Positions 43,805 through 54,437 of a stretch of DNA of 64,000 bases are shown here, piece by piece. This stretch comes from Anastrepha obliqua (taxonomy: Eukaryota; Arthropoda; Insecta; Diptera; Tephritidae): positions 36,912,001 to 36,976,000 of the forward strand of contig NC_072893.1 in the NCBI RefSeq assembly GCF_027943255.1, given 5' to 3'. The position numbers and the translations under genes are program-made. The notes below the pieces were generated by a model. That model had not been told where the DNA came from and ran no database searches. It was given only the letters and a program-made list of their open reading frames with translations. The stretch's first letter is position 1; each line of letters opens with the position of its first letter.

Positions 43805-45440
43805 TTTAATTTGTCTCCAGGAATGGCCTGCGCTTCTGCTTCATCCTGTCCTCTCCAAGTGTCCAAGGGGATTTTCGTCTAACGCAGCTCTTGTATAATC
43901 CTCCTGGGGTTTACGCAACGTATGACCGATCCAATTCCATTTGCGATGTCGTATCTCGAGATGAATAGGTGCTTGTTTATTTGTAGTCCAAAGATCAGCG
44001 TTGCTTATGACGTTGGGATAAATAGACGAGGGGTACGGTACGGTATACTAGACAGGGCTAGTTTACCGGGGTGGTATCCCTTGGTATAGAACTGGCTGCC
44101 ATGGGAATGGAAGACTTTTACCGTCTTCTTAAGCTCCCGACCCGCCAATTCCGTCATCGGAATGTCACTCATTGCATACAAAGAGCTCCAATTTTCCCGA
44201 CAGTCCCGCGTAACCTTGGCATAATTACGTTCTGGATATGGTAACAGGTTAAACCCCTACCTATCCAGAATCGACCCCGACATAATAAATATATGTCCGA
44301 CATGGGAAGGCACCCCGCACGACACAAACCACATTTTCACATGCCCAATCAAATTCACTCATCTAATACCCCTCTCCCTCTGGACGCAACCTGTCGAAAC
44401 AGCCTACCGTTAGATGAGCTAGACGAAGACGACCGGTGATTACGCTACGCTAACAGGAAAAAGAGACTGCTACAACAACAACAACAACGTTGGGCTAGAA
44501 TATCCGCATAATCTTTCGAAACCAATTATTGAAGAAGGATTGCATCGTTTGCAAGACGCATGCAGACAGGTTCCACATAGTATTACTAACTTGGCTTTGA
44601 TGTCGAAATCCTTAACTTACTACGTCTGGATATATGCGCCGATTTTTAAACTTTATCCAGCATGTCAAAGGCAGCTCGCCCTTTTCCTATGCGATTGTGT
44701 GTGACTGTTGTTGGTCCACCATTTTGCCGGAAATGTGGATAGCTTGCGTTTCGATGGTGTTGTTGCAGATTAGCTTTGCCTTGAGAATATTAATTTTCAG
44801 GCCTGCCTGCGTTGCAAAATCACTAACCGAATGTATTTTCCCTGATATATGCGAGTGTTTGTGGGCCATCAAGCAAATATCGTCCGCATAGTTTAGGTCT
44901 TCAAGAAGACTGTCCAGGCCAAAGAATATCCCTATATTTTCCACACAAGCTCGTTGTATTAGTTGGTCCAGGACTAACTAAGTTGAATAGCAGCCGCGAT
45001 AGTACACAGCCCTGTCTTAGGCCGATTTGGACCTCACTGCTGCCACTCAGAGCATTTTCGTGCTTCACACGGCAGCTAGCACTCCAGATTGCGTCATGTC
45101 CAAAAGTGTCAAACGTCTTTTCAAAACCGATGAAGCAAAGGTAGAGAAGATTGCGCCACTCAACCGATTGCTCCACCATAACTCTTAGAGTTTTAACATG
45201 AAACACATGAGCGACGTTTGACCGCGCCAGGTTGTTCGTTGCGTAGCCTCGGCATCAAATAATTGGAAAGCCTTTTATAAATTATATAGGCTATGATTTT
45301 ATTAACCACACTTAAGAGGGCTATACCTGCCCAGTTTTTGCACTCTGATGAATTGCCCTTTTTCAAGAGAAGAGTAATAACTCTTTCTTTTAATTGCGAT
45401 GGTATCTTTCCTGAGCTCTTTTAGTAACAACAGAAATGCA
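43805..45440 (-). mobile_element. Endonuclease/RT-type LINE fragment split by another LINE, family G
   Basis: Minus strand in order: ITLLLKKGNSSECKNWAGIA near 45350, LLYLCFIGFEKTFDTFGHDA (RT motif with FEKTFD) near 45120, VQIGLRQGCVLSRLLFNLV near 45010, LNYADDICLMAHKHSHISGK (catalytic ADD) near 44890, and AGLKINILKAKLICNNTIET. After the nested LINE (44018-44486) the C terminus resumes: PNVISNADLWTTNKQAPIHL, EIRHRKWNWIGHTLRKPQED and NPLGHLERT to about 43810. Many stops. The architecture resembles RTE/CR1-like endonuclease-RT elements; the clade is uncertain. Confidence 0.77.
44018..44486 (+). mobile_element. LINE 3' end nested in another LINE, with 8-bp duplication; family H copy 1
   Basis: The direct repeat ACGTTGGG flanks it (44010-44017 and 44487-44494). 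The plus strand reads the end of an ORF2: FLSSRPANSVIGMSLIAYKE-like residues in mixed frames, then NPYLSRIDPDIINICPTWEG, TPHDTNHIFTCPIKFTHLIP and LPLDELDEDDR, followed by a (CAA)5 tail CAACAACAACAACAA. The C-x2-C/H tail and CAA tail fit an I/Jockey-type LINE. It aligns with 59450-60240. It is strongly 5' truncated. Confidence 0.85.
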
Positions 45441-45496
45441 GTCGAAAAATGCAAAGAAATATCAAATGGAAAAAATATGCCTTGCAATATATCTTT

Positions 45497-45930
45497 TTGA
45501 GAATTTTGTACAAAGTTTGAAAGTTAGATTTATAAGGTTTTTTTTATACTATGAACTATATTTTTATAAAAAATTGGCTACGAAAATATAGCAAATATCA
45601 TAAAAAAATCTCATTTTTGAGAATTTTGTTACAAATAAAATATAAATATTAAGCGGAAATCCCTTAGTTGGAAGAAAATGCAAAAAAAAATGTCAAAAAT
45701 CAACGCGATTTTTTGACCAACTTTAAGCTTACATTTTTCTATAGTAAAATGTATTGCACTCAAAACTGCGTACCCTGAAGTTTTCTATATCTATTTTCTG
45801 ATTCAGAAGTTGACAATTTTGATGTATTTTGAAAATTCGTTAAATTTTTGCTAATTTTGTAAAAAGTTTGGAAGTTTGCTTTATAAAGTGTTTTTTATAT
45901 AATGAACTATAGTTTTATAAGAAATTAATG
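45497..45930. repeat. Pair of 75-bp direct repeats about 355 bp apart
   Basis: 45497-45575 and 45852-45930 share AATTTTGTACAAAGTTTGAA, TTTATAAGGTTTTTTTTATA and ATGAACTATATTTTTATAA with about one difference in eight. Noncoding AT-rich DNA lies between. It may be a decayed tandem duplication or part of an unrecognised element. Confidence 0.5.
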
Positions 45931-47776
45931 AAAAAAGGCAAAGTGGCTCAATTATGTGAGCACAAGTGCATGCCCGCAACTGTATATCATAAATAAAACG
46001 GAATAAGGTCATTCACCTACCGCATTAATGTAACATTTTCTCGACCGGCTTGCAAAATTGAATTTTACTGGACACCTCTGGTGTTTGCGATGTTAAATAA
46101 CGCCGATTTTCGAAAAATCGCACAAATGTCATGTTCACATGCACATAAATTTATACCAATTAAGCGCGCCACAGTTGAAAAGTCCCATACACCAATTAGA
46201 GTATGTAAAGAACTGCAGTCGCTAAAAGTGGTGGTTGTGGAAAAAGTATCAAAAATTCATATTCGTACAAAATACCGACAAATTGGAGTGGCAGCGAATT
46301 TGAATGCGACGCGACAGCGCCCACTTACTGCCCCACACATACACAATTGTGTATAATTCATTGGACCATACGAGCTGAAGCAGCGGCAGCGACCGGTGCT
46401 GTACTCAGCGCTCGTTCATTGATGCACGCAATGCGCATGCGGAGCTGCTTTGTTTGGCTGACTGACTGCCTTTACGAGCAAGCGGCTGTCGGGCAGTGGA
46501 TAGTGAGGGTATAAAAATGACTTAAGCAAACATTTTGTAATAGACGCGTGCAGCAGCAACAGCAGCACTGCAGAGGCTTCGGCTAATCATGCATGGAATT
46601 GCGAGAGGGCGAGTTGCTGTGTTGTGCCTTTAGTGATGGGTGCGGGTGGCTGCCGCTACGCCCACACAAGTCACCTTTCTTCAATTGCAAGGTAGCAGCT
46701 GCAGCTGCTGAAATAGCATTCGAGCGCGACAATTATGCAATCATACTTTGCATTTAATACGGGCGATCACTTTTTCAGAGCCGTGCTGGCTAGCTGGGCG
46801 TTTGGTGAATATGTAAAATCTGGCCTAAAGCTATGCATCGCGCCGCCGCCGCCGTTCATTGTTGCATCTCAGCGCTCTTTCGGCTCTAATTACCAGGAAA
46901 TTTATCAATTGGCTATTGCTGCATTGCTGCTGCTTTGGCAACATTTTCTTGCTACAAGCGGTCAGCTCTGAAATTTCGTAAACTTTTTTCCCCCCTCTGC
47001 CTGTATTTCGAAAGCCGCAATTTATTGGCAGTTTCACTGCTGCCCGTCTCTCGCATATCGAAATTATTTCTGGCCTATCAGTCTGTTACAGCCAGTTGCA
47101 GTAGTTTTTTGTGTTGCTTGCCACCGCCAATTTGGAAGATGTTTTCCATGCCTAGCTGTGTGCGGCAAATGCGAAATATTTTGTATGCAATTCGCTTAAA
47201 ACTCTCAATTTCATTTTGCTCGTAAAATTGTCGGAAAGATGAATATGAAATATTCACATGAGTGTAGTTGTTGTTGTGCGATCGGCGTACTTCAATGTAT
47301 TTGAGATTTTTATTTTCAAGGCGATTTAATAGTCAATTAAGGCATTTATTTCGCTGTGCAGTGCTTTCCATTTCACAAATGCTAATTTACTTTGAATTCA
47401 TGCATATGCATGTGTGTTTGTGTGTTGTATGTGTATGCACACGCAAAAACTAAGCAATAACTTTATCGATTTTAAATTAAGCTCCAGGCTACTCTCCAGA
47501 TGCCTGTCAGGTAATTCCATTTTATATTCGCAACTATAAATCTAAAGCTTCTATGGTTTAATTAAAATTTGCCTTTATTCCAATTTTGTTAATCCATTCA
47601 GATTCACCAGATTGCACATTAAAATTAGGAGATCTCGCCACTGTAGTGACTTAGCCAATTTCCGAAAAGCAGTTCCCACTACTAATAATTTGCTCAGCAA
47701 TGCGGTTTTGCGATATCTTCGCTTCTTCTCTCATTGAGCCAAAATCGCTTCTTTCACTGTTTTACTGCTACTTCGT
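45931..47776. other. Non-repetitive DNA, GC-richer at 46.1-47.2 kb; no gene supported
   Basis: No transposon signature. GTATAAAAATGAC at 46507-46519 resembles a TATA box, but no initiator or long frame follows. CAGCAGCAACAGCAGCACTG (46548-46567), GCGCCGCCGCCGCCG (46840) and GCTGCTGCTTTGGC patches occur. Open frames of 70-96 codons on both strands overlap without domains. It is a candidate cis-regulatory tract by composition only. Confidence 0.35.
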
Positions 47777-48528
47777 TTAAGGGGACAGATACCTGTAAAC
47801 GGCCATATTTTCCCTGATTTTCATTAAAATTATTTAAAATGAAGAAGTCAATATATTTTTTTCAAAATTGGCATACAGTTTATTTATACATTAAAATAAT
47901 ATAAAATGTTTTTTGTTATTTTAATCATTTAAAATGGCGGATGTACACTCAATTCTTCCAGGAAGGTCGCAGCGGGGCTTCTCAATCGGCGGGCATTGTA
48001 GCATCGGCTTCAGTGAAGTGAATACAAAAAACAAAAAGTTTTCTGTTTATGAATGTCATAAATTCTATATGAATTAAACAAAAATGGGGAACAAAATTCG
48101 CGGAATAAAATGCTTCAAAAAAAAAAAAAAATTGATTTTGGGGCGAATTTTCCTATTATTTTTGCTTCGAAAAAATTATTTTTTTTTTGAAAACTTTTCG
48201 AAAACTTGTAAATTCACATAAAAAGTTATATCATAAAAAAGATGTGCGCAAAATTTCAGGGAGATCGGTCAATAACTTTTCAAGTTATCGTGTACGTCAA
48301 TTCGAAAAAAATAGTTTTGAGCAAAACGCGTCTAAAGTCGGCTGCGTAACTATACCTCCCCAAGCGCTCGAACGCAAAGAATAGAGTCGTCACGGTTGAC
48401 GATCTATAATATAAGAAATACTTAAATTTACCTTCTTAAAATTTTTTGACATATTCTTAAAGGATCATATTAACATTTTATGAAAAAAAAATTTTTTTTT
48501 CGAAATTTTACAGGTATCTGCCTCTCAA
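47777..48528. mobile_element. TTAA-type MITE with one decayed end (piggyBac-like)
   Basis: The left end TTAAGGGGACAGATACCTGT at 47777 is complemented by ACAGGTATCTGCCTCTCAA ending at 48528. The right TTAA has become TCAA. The AT-rich 750-bp interior has no real coding capacity; a 65-codon frame at 48187-48384 is chance. TTAAGGGGA is shared with the left end of 50997-52821. Confidence 0.72.
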
Positions 48529-48743
48529 GTTGTAAGATACTCCAATGATTATAAAAATAATTTTTGATTTTTGTATTTTCTGAATTTTCTGGAAGCAGAA
48601 TATTTTTAAAATGTATTGGCAAAATTCCAAGAAAATCGGTGAAAATTGGGTTTTCTTAAGTCTCCAAAAACTTCTGGCAAAGAAATGGTTGTGTACCAAT
48701 CAGAATTAACTGTTAGATTTGAATTTAGATTTTATTTAAATTT

Positions 48744-49052
48744 TGCAGTACATCATTCAAACCCAGTTCCTTTATTAAATTTAAGATAGAGCTGGGTTGA
48801 ACTGAGAGTTCGTGCCTTTCTGCTGGCAGCAAATAGCTGAGGTGTCTCAACACCTTCTACATTCAAGGAGAAGGTGCATTGGAGCCACCGCGGATATGCC
48901 GCAGAAACGACAACAGTCAGTGGACCATATCCCAATCGATGTGGAGATGACTACGCAGTCTGCAATGGCCTGTAAGAATGCCCGTGAGTATTCTCAGTTA
49001 ATCCTTATGGAGGGTTATGAATTCCCTAAACCTCTTTTGATTGTACCCCCAG
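48744..49052 (+). repeat. Unclassified direct repeat, copy 1
   Basis: It matches 53056-53332 in the same orientation: ATCATTCAAACCC / CTCATTCAAGCCC, TTAAGATAGAGC(T/C)GGGTTG, GCAGAAACGACAACAGTCAG / CACAGAAACGACCAGAGTTA, CAATGGCCTGT(A/G)AG and CCTAAACCTCTTTTGATTG. Both copies can be read as ...AREYSQLILMEGYEFPKPLL (here) and ...AREISQFILWEDYEFPKPLL, but stops upstream make coding unlikely. No terminal motif identifies a class. Confidence 0.6.
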
Positions 49053-49229
49053 TAAGCATTTTACCTGGCGTAGCCTCATAGTTTGGTGCCAGCTAATCTG
49101 CCTTAGCCTTTGCTCTTCACTCATAAGCTTCTCCTTGATGGTGTGCTGTCCCGCAGCAAATAAGAGCTCGACACCTGTCAGATTCAGTTTATCGATAGAC
49201 TCAAGGACCAGTCAGGACTTGTACAGTTG

Positions 49230-49500
49230 CGGTATGACTTGATTTTCCGAAAAAACGCCAACCCTTTGTTTTGAGGTGCTTCTTCCGCAAACAGCTTTAG
49301 TTGGATTAAGTTCGTCTTGGATCACCTACCCTCCCGATTGTTGTTTTGCTTCCGGCTCATCTGCATGGATCCAAGATCCGCCACCTGTTGCGATGTCATA
49401 GACGTACCTTGTACCACCGTGGATGAATTTTTTGAACATTTCTTTACACCAATCGATACGAGTTTTTTTTGGGCGATTATCAAATGCGTTCTAAAAGAGT
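49230..49500 (-). pseudogene. Mariner transposase fragment, same type as the 10174 element
   Basis: The minus strand reads KKTRIDWCKEMFKKF, TRYVYDIATGGGSWIHADEP, EAKQQSGG then a stop, VIQDELNPTKAVCG and RSTSKQRVGVFSGNQVIPQL. This parallels KKARVDWSKEMLKKYDRGAS and YDIVTGDES of the transposase at 10348. The first catalytic Asp is replaced (GDES to GGGS). Only the central part survives, with no terminal repeats found. Old and inactive. Confidence 0.65.
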
Positions 49501-50224
49501 TGAGAGCTCAAAACCGCCTGCACTGTTTCAAAGAGTGCCAAATCAAAGTTATTGGGTTAGAGGAGGGAGGGTTGTATATTGAAGGTGATAACAGGTAAAT
49601 GTGTATGAAATTAAAATAAAATACTTCACAGCATTCATCTCTTAATTCTGTAACCAGTTCTGGTATTTATTTACATACGCCTTGATAGCCGTAGACTGTA
49701 CGCTAAGCCCTTCTATGCAAGCTTTCTTTGATAAAATAAGTGGAAAATTGCATAAATAAGTATGCAGGTGGCATTGTCGACTTATTTTCTACCTGTAATG
49801 TTCTAATTGTAGCATAAACAACACTTTACAGCAATTATTATTATATTATTTTCGCACATTATTTATTGACTCGTACGCATAAAATTACAATTTTGTTGCA
49901 GAAGTAAAGCTTTTGATCGATTGCACCTGTGAAACCAGTATTACAAATTATAAAATTATCAAAGCTCATCAGACACGGAGTTAAAAAATGTTGTTTATCG
50001 CATGTTCAATTGTGCTTCTCTATTAATGTTGCATACGAGGGTGTGTCGGTATGAAAATTGTTTTCTTATAATTACACTTTTTGAACTTAATACGGATCTA
50101 TAAGTGGATCTAGTCATAAGTACTCGTGCAAGGCGACAGGTGAGAGAGAATTGCTAATTGCTAAGTGACGTCATATTAAATTCATTTTTTTAATTAAATT
50201 TATTCGCAGCTTAGTTGGTTATTT
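49501..50224. other. No gene seen
   Basis: AT-rich. CATACGAGGGTGTGTCGGTA at 50033-50052 looks like a mariner-type terminus but has no partner or transposase next to it. Confidence 0.35.
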
Positions 50225-50295
50225 GTGAAACAACATCAATTAGGAGGTGGAGCTCGGCCAAACACCCAAAAAGGGTGGGTTTAAAGCCAAGTACA
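50225..50295 (+). mobile_element. tRNA-derived SINE, family 1, 3' fragment
   Basis: AACATCAATTAGGAGGTGGA, GCTCGGCCAAACACCC and AAAAAGGGTGGG match the 3' body of the copy at 9918-10171 (AGGAGGAGCTCGGCCGAACA). No Pol III boxes remain. Confidence 0.55.
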
Positions 50296-50996
50296 TCATC
50301 CGTGAGCGAGGTGTGGTTGTTCCGGCCTAAACATTACCTATAACTTTCTGGGGATGTTGCTGAAGTGACCTTGCAATTGGATGGTTATGATATTTTATAT
50401 CTCAATCCCGAGAGGTTCCTACACCGTTGCAAGAAAATTACTAATAAAACAAAAAAAAAAAAATATAATACTTTATAATGAAATCAATTTAAATCCAAAT
50501 CACAGTGGAACAAAAAGAGACATTTAATCGCATGCATATAATGAAAAACTATAAAATAATTTCTACTCTTTTCACCGTGGAAGTTTGAGTCTCTATAGGA
50601 AAAATTGGCATGGGAAAGCAACAACATTCAACCCCCAAGCGAGTATGGGCATACGTCACAAAACTGGTGTAACCCATTTTTTCAATGCTGCCAACTCTCT
50701 TTCAAGAGAGTTTCATTATACCGCGTTCATACAGAGAGACTTCTGTTGTTTCGACTTTGCTAATTCTCTTTAGATGTTCGCGTCATGTTCATCGTTGCGC
50801 ACAGTCAACAACAACATTAAGGAGGTCAAGAATACAAAGAGTGTTGACAGAGTATGAGCATGAACGCGGTTTTACCAAACTAATGCGATTTTCGATACCT
50901 CTTTCCCAGCGCTACCAACAAAAGTTTATTTCTACCAGTTGCTTCATCTATTCGCCACTTGCCAACGCTTGGCGAAACGAAAGGGGCTAAAGGAAC
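50296..50996. other. No gene seen
   Basis: Open frames at 50585-50773 and 50685-50990 lack domains. No repeat match inside the window. Confidence 0.4.
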
Positions 50997-51354
50997 TTAA
51001 GGGGACCTGGTGGTCTAGAAATTTCAAAAAATCGATTTCTTGTTTTTTTGATATTTCGAAAGTATAGTGTCTAAAGAATATACTGTGAAATTTTCATGCT
51101 GATATTCCTAATATTATAGCTTCTACAGCCCATTAAGTAGGTAGAGAGCGGTCCGCGCGCTCCTTGTCCTCAAACTTTAAATTCATTTATCTCGAAACAA
51201 CTTTTTTCGGCCTGGTGTTGTCAAAAAAAAAAAAAACTATTTAACCGCATAGTCTAAAAATTTAATATATAGTTCACAACATCAATGGCTATCGCCCGTA
51301 CTAGAATCATATTATTATTTCAATTATCTCATACTTTTTTTTTATTAAAAAAAA

Positions 51355-52530
51355 GAGGTTGTCTGTAAAGTCGGTTTACTGACGATAGTTTAACGAGGCA
51401 ACGTCATAAGAAAATACTGATGTAAGGGTTGCAATTTTCAAAACAAAATTTTAATTTTATTTGTTTGATAGATATTTTGTATGGATATAGAGAAGGAGGT
51501 AAATAGAATTGCAATGGAATAGGTCAAGTTACATTTACACAAACGTGAAAAATGACGAAACCTTTATCAAATTTATGAAAGATATGTTCAATTTCGATTG
51601 TGCTTCAAACGTTAATAAGTCAACAACACTAAGAGGCACCATCATCGATTTGCCCTTTTCAAGACACTTTACACTCGAAACACTCCTTTTCATTTCCTAC
51701 TTTTTCTATCATCGTCCTATTCTCAACAGAGAAATGGTTCATTACCATGCACACAGGAGGAAGGCATATGCAAATACAAATATGTGAATTTATATACAAA
51801 TGCGCATAAACATACATATACATACATATATATGCTCACTCAAGTAGGACAGAGCCAGATGTCGAACGTTGCCGAACGCGGGGGCCGATTGTGCTCTTTG
51901 TCGTTTGTTCCGCGCTCTCGCTTGCAGTTCAAGCACATTAGCTTACATTTGCTTGCGTACGGAATAGATTCGTATATTTGATATGTCCGTATGATTTGTA
52001 TGCATCTTTACATATAGATTTGTTCTCTTTGAAAATTGCGCGAAATTGTATATGTATATGCATGTTTATATACATATATTAGTATACAACATATCTTATA
52101 AGGTATGTGGTAAATATTACCATACATTTTTTCCTTCATATATAATAAAAAAAATAATAATAATAACATTAAAACAACAGGTATTATTAACAAACTTGGT
52201 TTTATTTGAAATTCTTCAAGTAAATCAAAATAATAATAATCAATAAGAAGGCATATGCCAATACAAATACGTGAATTTATATATGTACATATGCGCATAT
52301 ACATACATACATATATACGCTCACTTAAGTAGGAGAGAGCAAGATGTCGAACGTTGCCGTTCGTTTGATTTGTTTGCTTTGTCGTTCGTTCCGCGCTTTC
52401 GCTTGCAGTTCATTCAAGGTAACGACAATGAGCAAGGTAACGACAAATGAGCAAGGTAACGATACATTTTTGCAGCCGGCTAAATCGAATTATAAGAAGT
52501 TATCACGTCAAAAACGGGAAAGAACCAATG
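51355..52530. mobile_element. Unidentified insert with internal direct repeats
   Basis: It interrupts the MITE between about 51355 and 52530. It holds two direct repeats of about 165-170 bp, 51761-51930 and 52248-52411, sharing AAGGCATATGC(A/C)AATACAAA, GCTCACT(C/T)AAGTAGGA, GATGTCGAACGTTGCCG and TTCCGCGCT(C/T)TCGCTTGC. The spacer is AT-rich (about 317 bp). A 17-19 bp minisatellite borders the second repeat. No transposase or RT is visible (only short frames such as 51509-51787). Class unknown; the edges are approximate. Confidence 0.5.
52415..52463. repeat. Minisatellite, three units of 17-19 bp
   Basis: CAAGGTAACGACAATGAG, CAAGGTAACGACAAATGAG and CAAGGTAACGATAC follow one another directly. 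Confidence 0.85.
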
Positions 52531-53004
52531 TTTGTTATCCTACTACAGTCCTAATGATTCATAATTTTTTTAGTTTTTGTGTTTTAGATAAATTGAACAG
52601 CAAAAATGGACAACACCGTCCAGGTCCAGTTTTTGAAGTGGGTCAACTTCAGCGCCATTTTTTAAATTATTAAAATAAAAAAAAAACAAATTTTTCAGTT
52701 TTCTATGCAAAAGAAGTTAAATAAAAATCCAAAAAAATTTAAATATCGTATTTATTTTTTTTTATTATAAAAAAATTTCTGAAAATGCTCTTTCGAGCTC
52801 TAGACCACCGGGACTCCTTAAGAGACGTCGGAAAATACCGATGCACAACAGCTGAAGAAGTAAAAATAAAATGTGTATATTCATTTATGTCTCTACCCTC
52901 AATTCAAAATGCTTTGTGTGAAATTAAAAATTCCGAAAATGCCGTGATTATTGGCAGATAGAATAGAGTAGATGAAATTTGAGGTTTGCACTTCGACTTC
53001 ATGG

Positions 53005-53332
53005 TCTTTTGTGCCCCCTAATCATTATAGTACCTCATCCTTTTGTGCCCCCTTATCATTGTAGTACCTCATTCAAGCCCTGTTTCCTTATTAAACTTAA
53101 GATAGAGCCGGGTTGGACTCAATCTCAACCTTCTCGACACTATAGAGCTGCATTCAGGAAGATACATTGGTGTCTCCTGGAATTGGTCACAGAAACGACC
53201 AGAGTTAGTGAACCATATCCCAAACCTATACAGATAACTGCGCATTATACAATGGCCTGTGAGTATGCTCGTGAGATTTCTCAGTTTATCCTTTGGGAGG
53301 ACTATGAGTTTCCTAAACCACTTTTGATTGAA
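53005..53332 (+). repeat. Unclassified direct repeat, copy 2, with a small tandem duplication at its start
   Basis: 53056-53332 matches 48744-49052 in the same orientation. Just before it TTTTGTGCCCCCTAATCATT is duplicated as TTTTGTGCCCCCTTATCATT, about 34 bp apart (53005-53074). The 121-codon plus frame 52979-53344 spans the repeat but shows no domain. Confidence 0.6.
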
Positions 53333-54437
53333 TATTATATTTAGATTTTGAGTAAAGTATTGCTATTTTTTCTGTGAGCGCCAAACTTACGTTTCTCCGT
53401 CAGACTCTAGAGGACAGATCTTCGATTCATCTGTTCACAAAATGTTTTTCCAAGAACTCATTTGTTTCGATATGCGCCCTTCGGCATACTAATTGTTTTG
53501 GAAAATACTCGTATATTGATGGCCTATGTTGATGACTTTTCACTCTGGATAGCAGTGGAGCTTTTATTAAATAGGTCTGCCATAGAGGCTATGTATATCA
53601 ACCCATCTTCTCTACGATTGGGCCGTTGTCTCAGTTTCTGCGTCACCATATTTGTGAATATCTGTAAGTGCATTATAAACCATCTTTTTAGAATGCCATA
53701 AATGCTTCGATATTTCCAGAATTTTACTGATGACATGATTTTAAGTTCTGAGTAAGCTGTTGCTCCGTTTCATAGAATTTGAATCAGCTAAATTGAGAAA
53801 GTGGAAAAAAATTCTATTATCTGTGCCAAGTTCTCCATCTGTTCTCTATCCCACCAGCTCTAAATTTTACTACTTAATATGTAAGGGAGTTTCATGAGGA
53901 AGGGAGCAATACAACAAATACCGATTATAGTGGTACTTGTTCGCTATTTGGTAAAGACCTTTCCGAGGAGAATGTTACTAATAATTTCGTTTGCTAAGAA
54001 AAAAAAAAGCTACAGAGGGGTTGCGGTCTTGGCATAGAGTGCTAAATTCGTGACCACCACTGTATGCATGTGTGTATGTAAGTTACACATACATATGCAT
54101 AATTTCTTTTTATTATCATTTGCACTCCATAAAATACAGTTTTTACTACTTGTCAGCAGACTTGTCTACTAACGCCACTAATGGGTAGAAACCATTTCGA
54201 ATTGAATCGCTAACAATTAAAAGCCAAAGCAATGAGAAAATCAAATAAAATGGAATAAAATGCGTACTTGGTAAGGTTTTACTTTGATAAATAGGCAATT
54301 GAAATGCAAAAGGTGCAAACAAATTTCCATAAAAGCGGCAAATATACAAATTTGCAGCAAATGGGTAAACATCGGCGACGCTTAGCGCAGCAGATACCAG
54401 CTGCAATCAATATTGCAAAAATCATACATGTCTATGT
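53333..54437. other. No gene seen
   Basis: AT-rich, with short frames on both strands and no domain. A TATGCATGTGTGTATG patch lies near 54062. Confidence 0.4.

Larger units (their letters stand above)
50997..52821. mobile_element. TTAA-type MITE, same family as 41198-41869, with a foreign insert
   Basis: It begins TTAAGGGGACCTGGTGGTCT at 50997 and ends AGACCACCGGGACTCCTTAA at 52821. The outer arms, 50997-51355 and about 52530-52821, align end to end with the complement of the 41198-41869 MITE (CTGTGAAATTTTCATGCTGA; TCGGCCTGGTGTTG; GGTCAACTTCAGCGCCATTT). The central 1.2 kb has no counterpart there and is an insertion. Without it the MITE would be about 0.65 kb, as in the other copy. Confidence 0.78.

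Noticed and set aside
46507..46519. TATA-box promoter GTATAAAAATGAC
   Set aside because: No initiator or downstream element at the expected spacing and no long frame after it. Kept only as a note within the noncoding tract.
50033..50052. Mariner terminus TACGAGGGTGTGTCGG
   Set aside because: No partner repeat and no transposase nearby; a single short match is insufficient.
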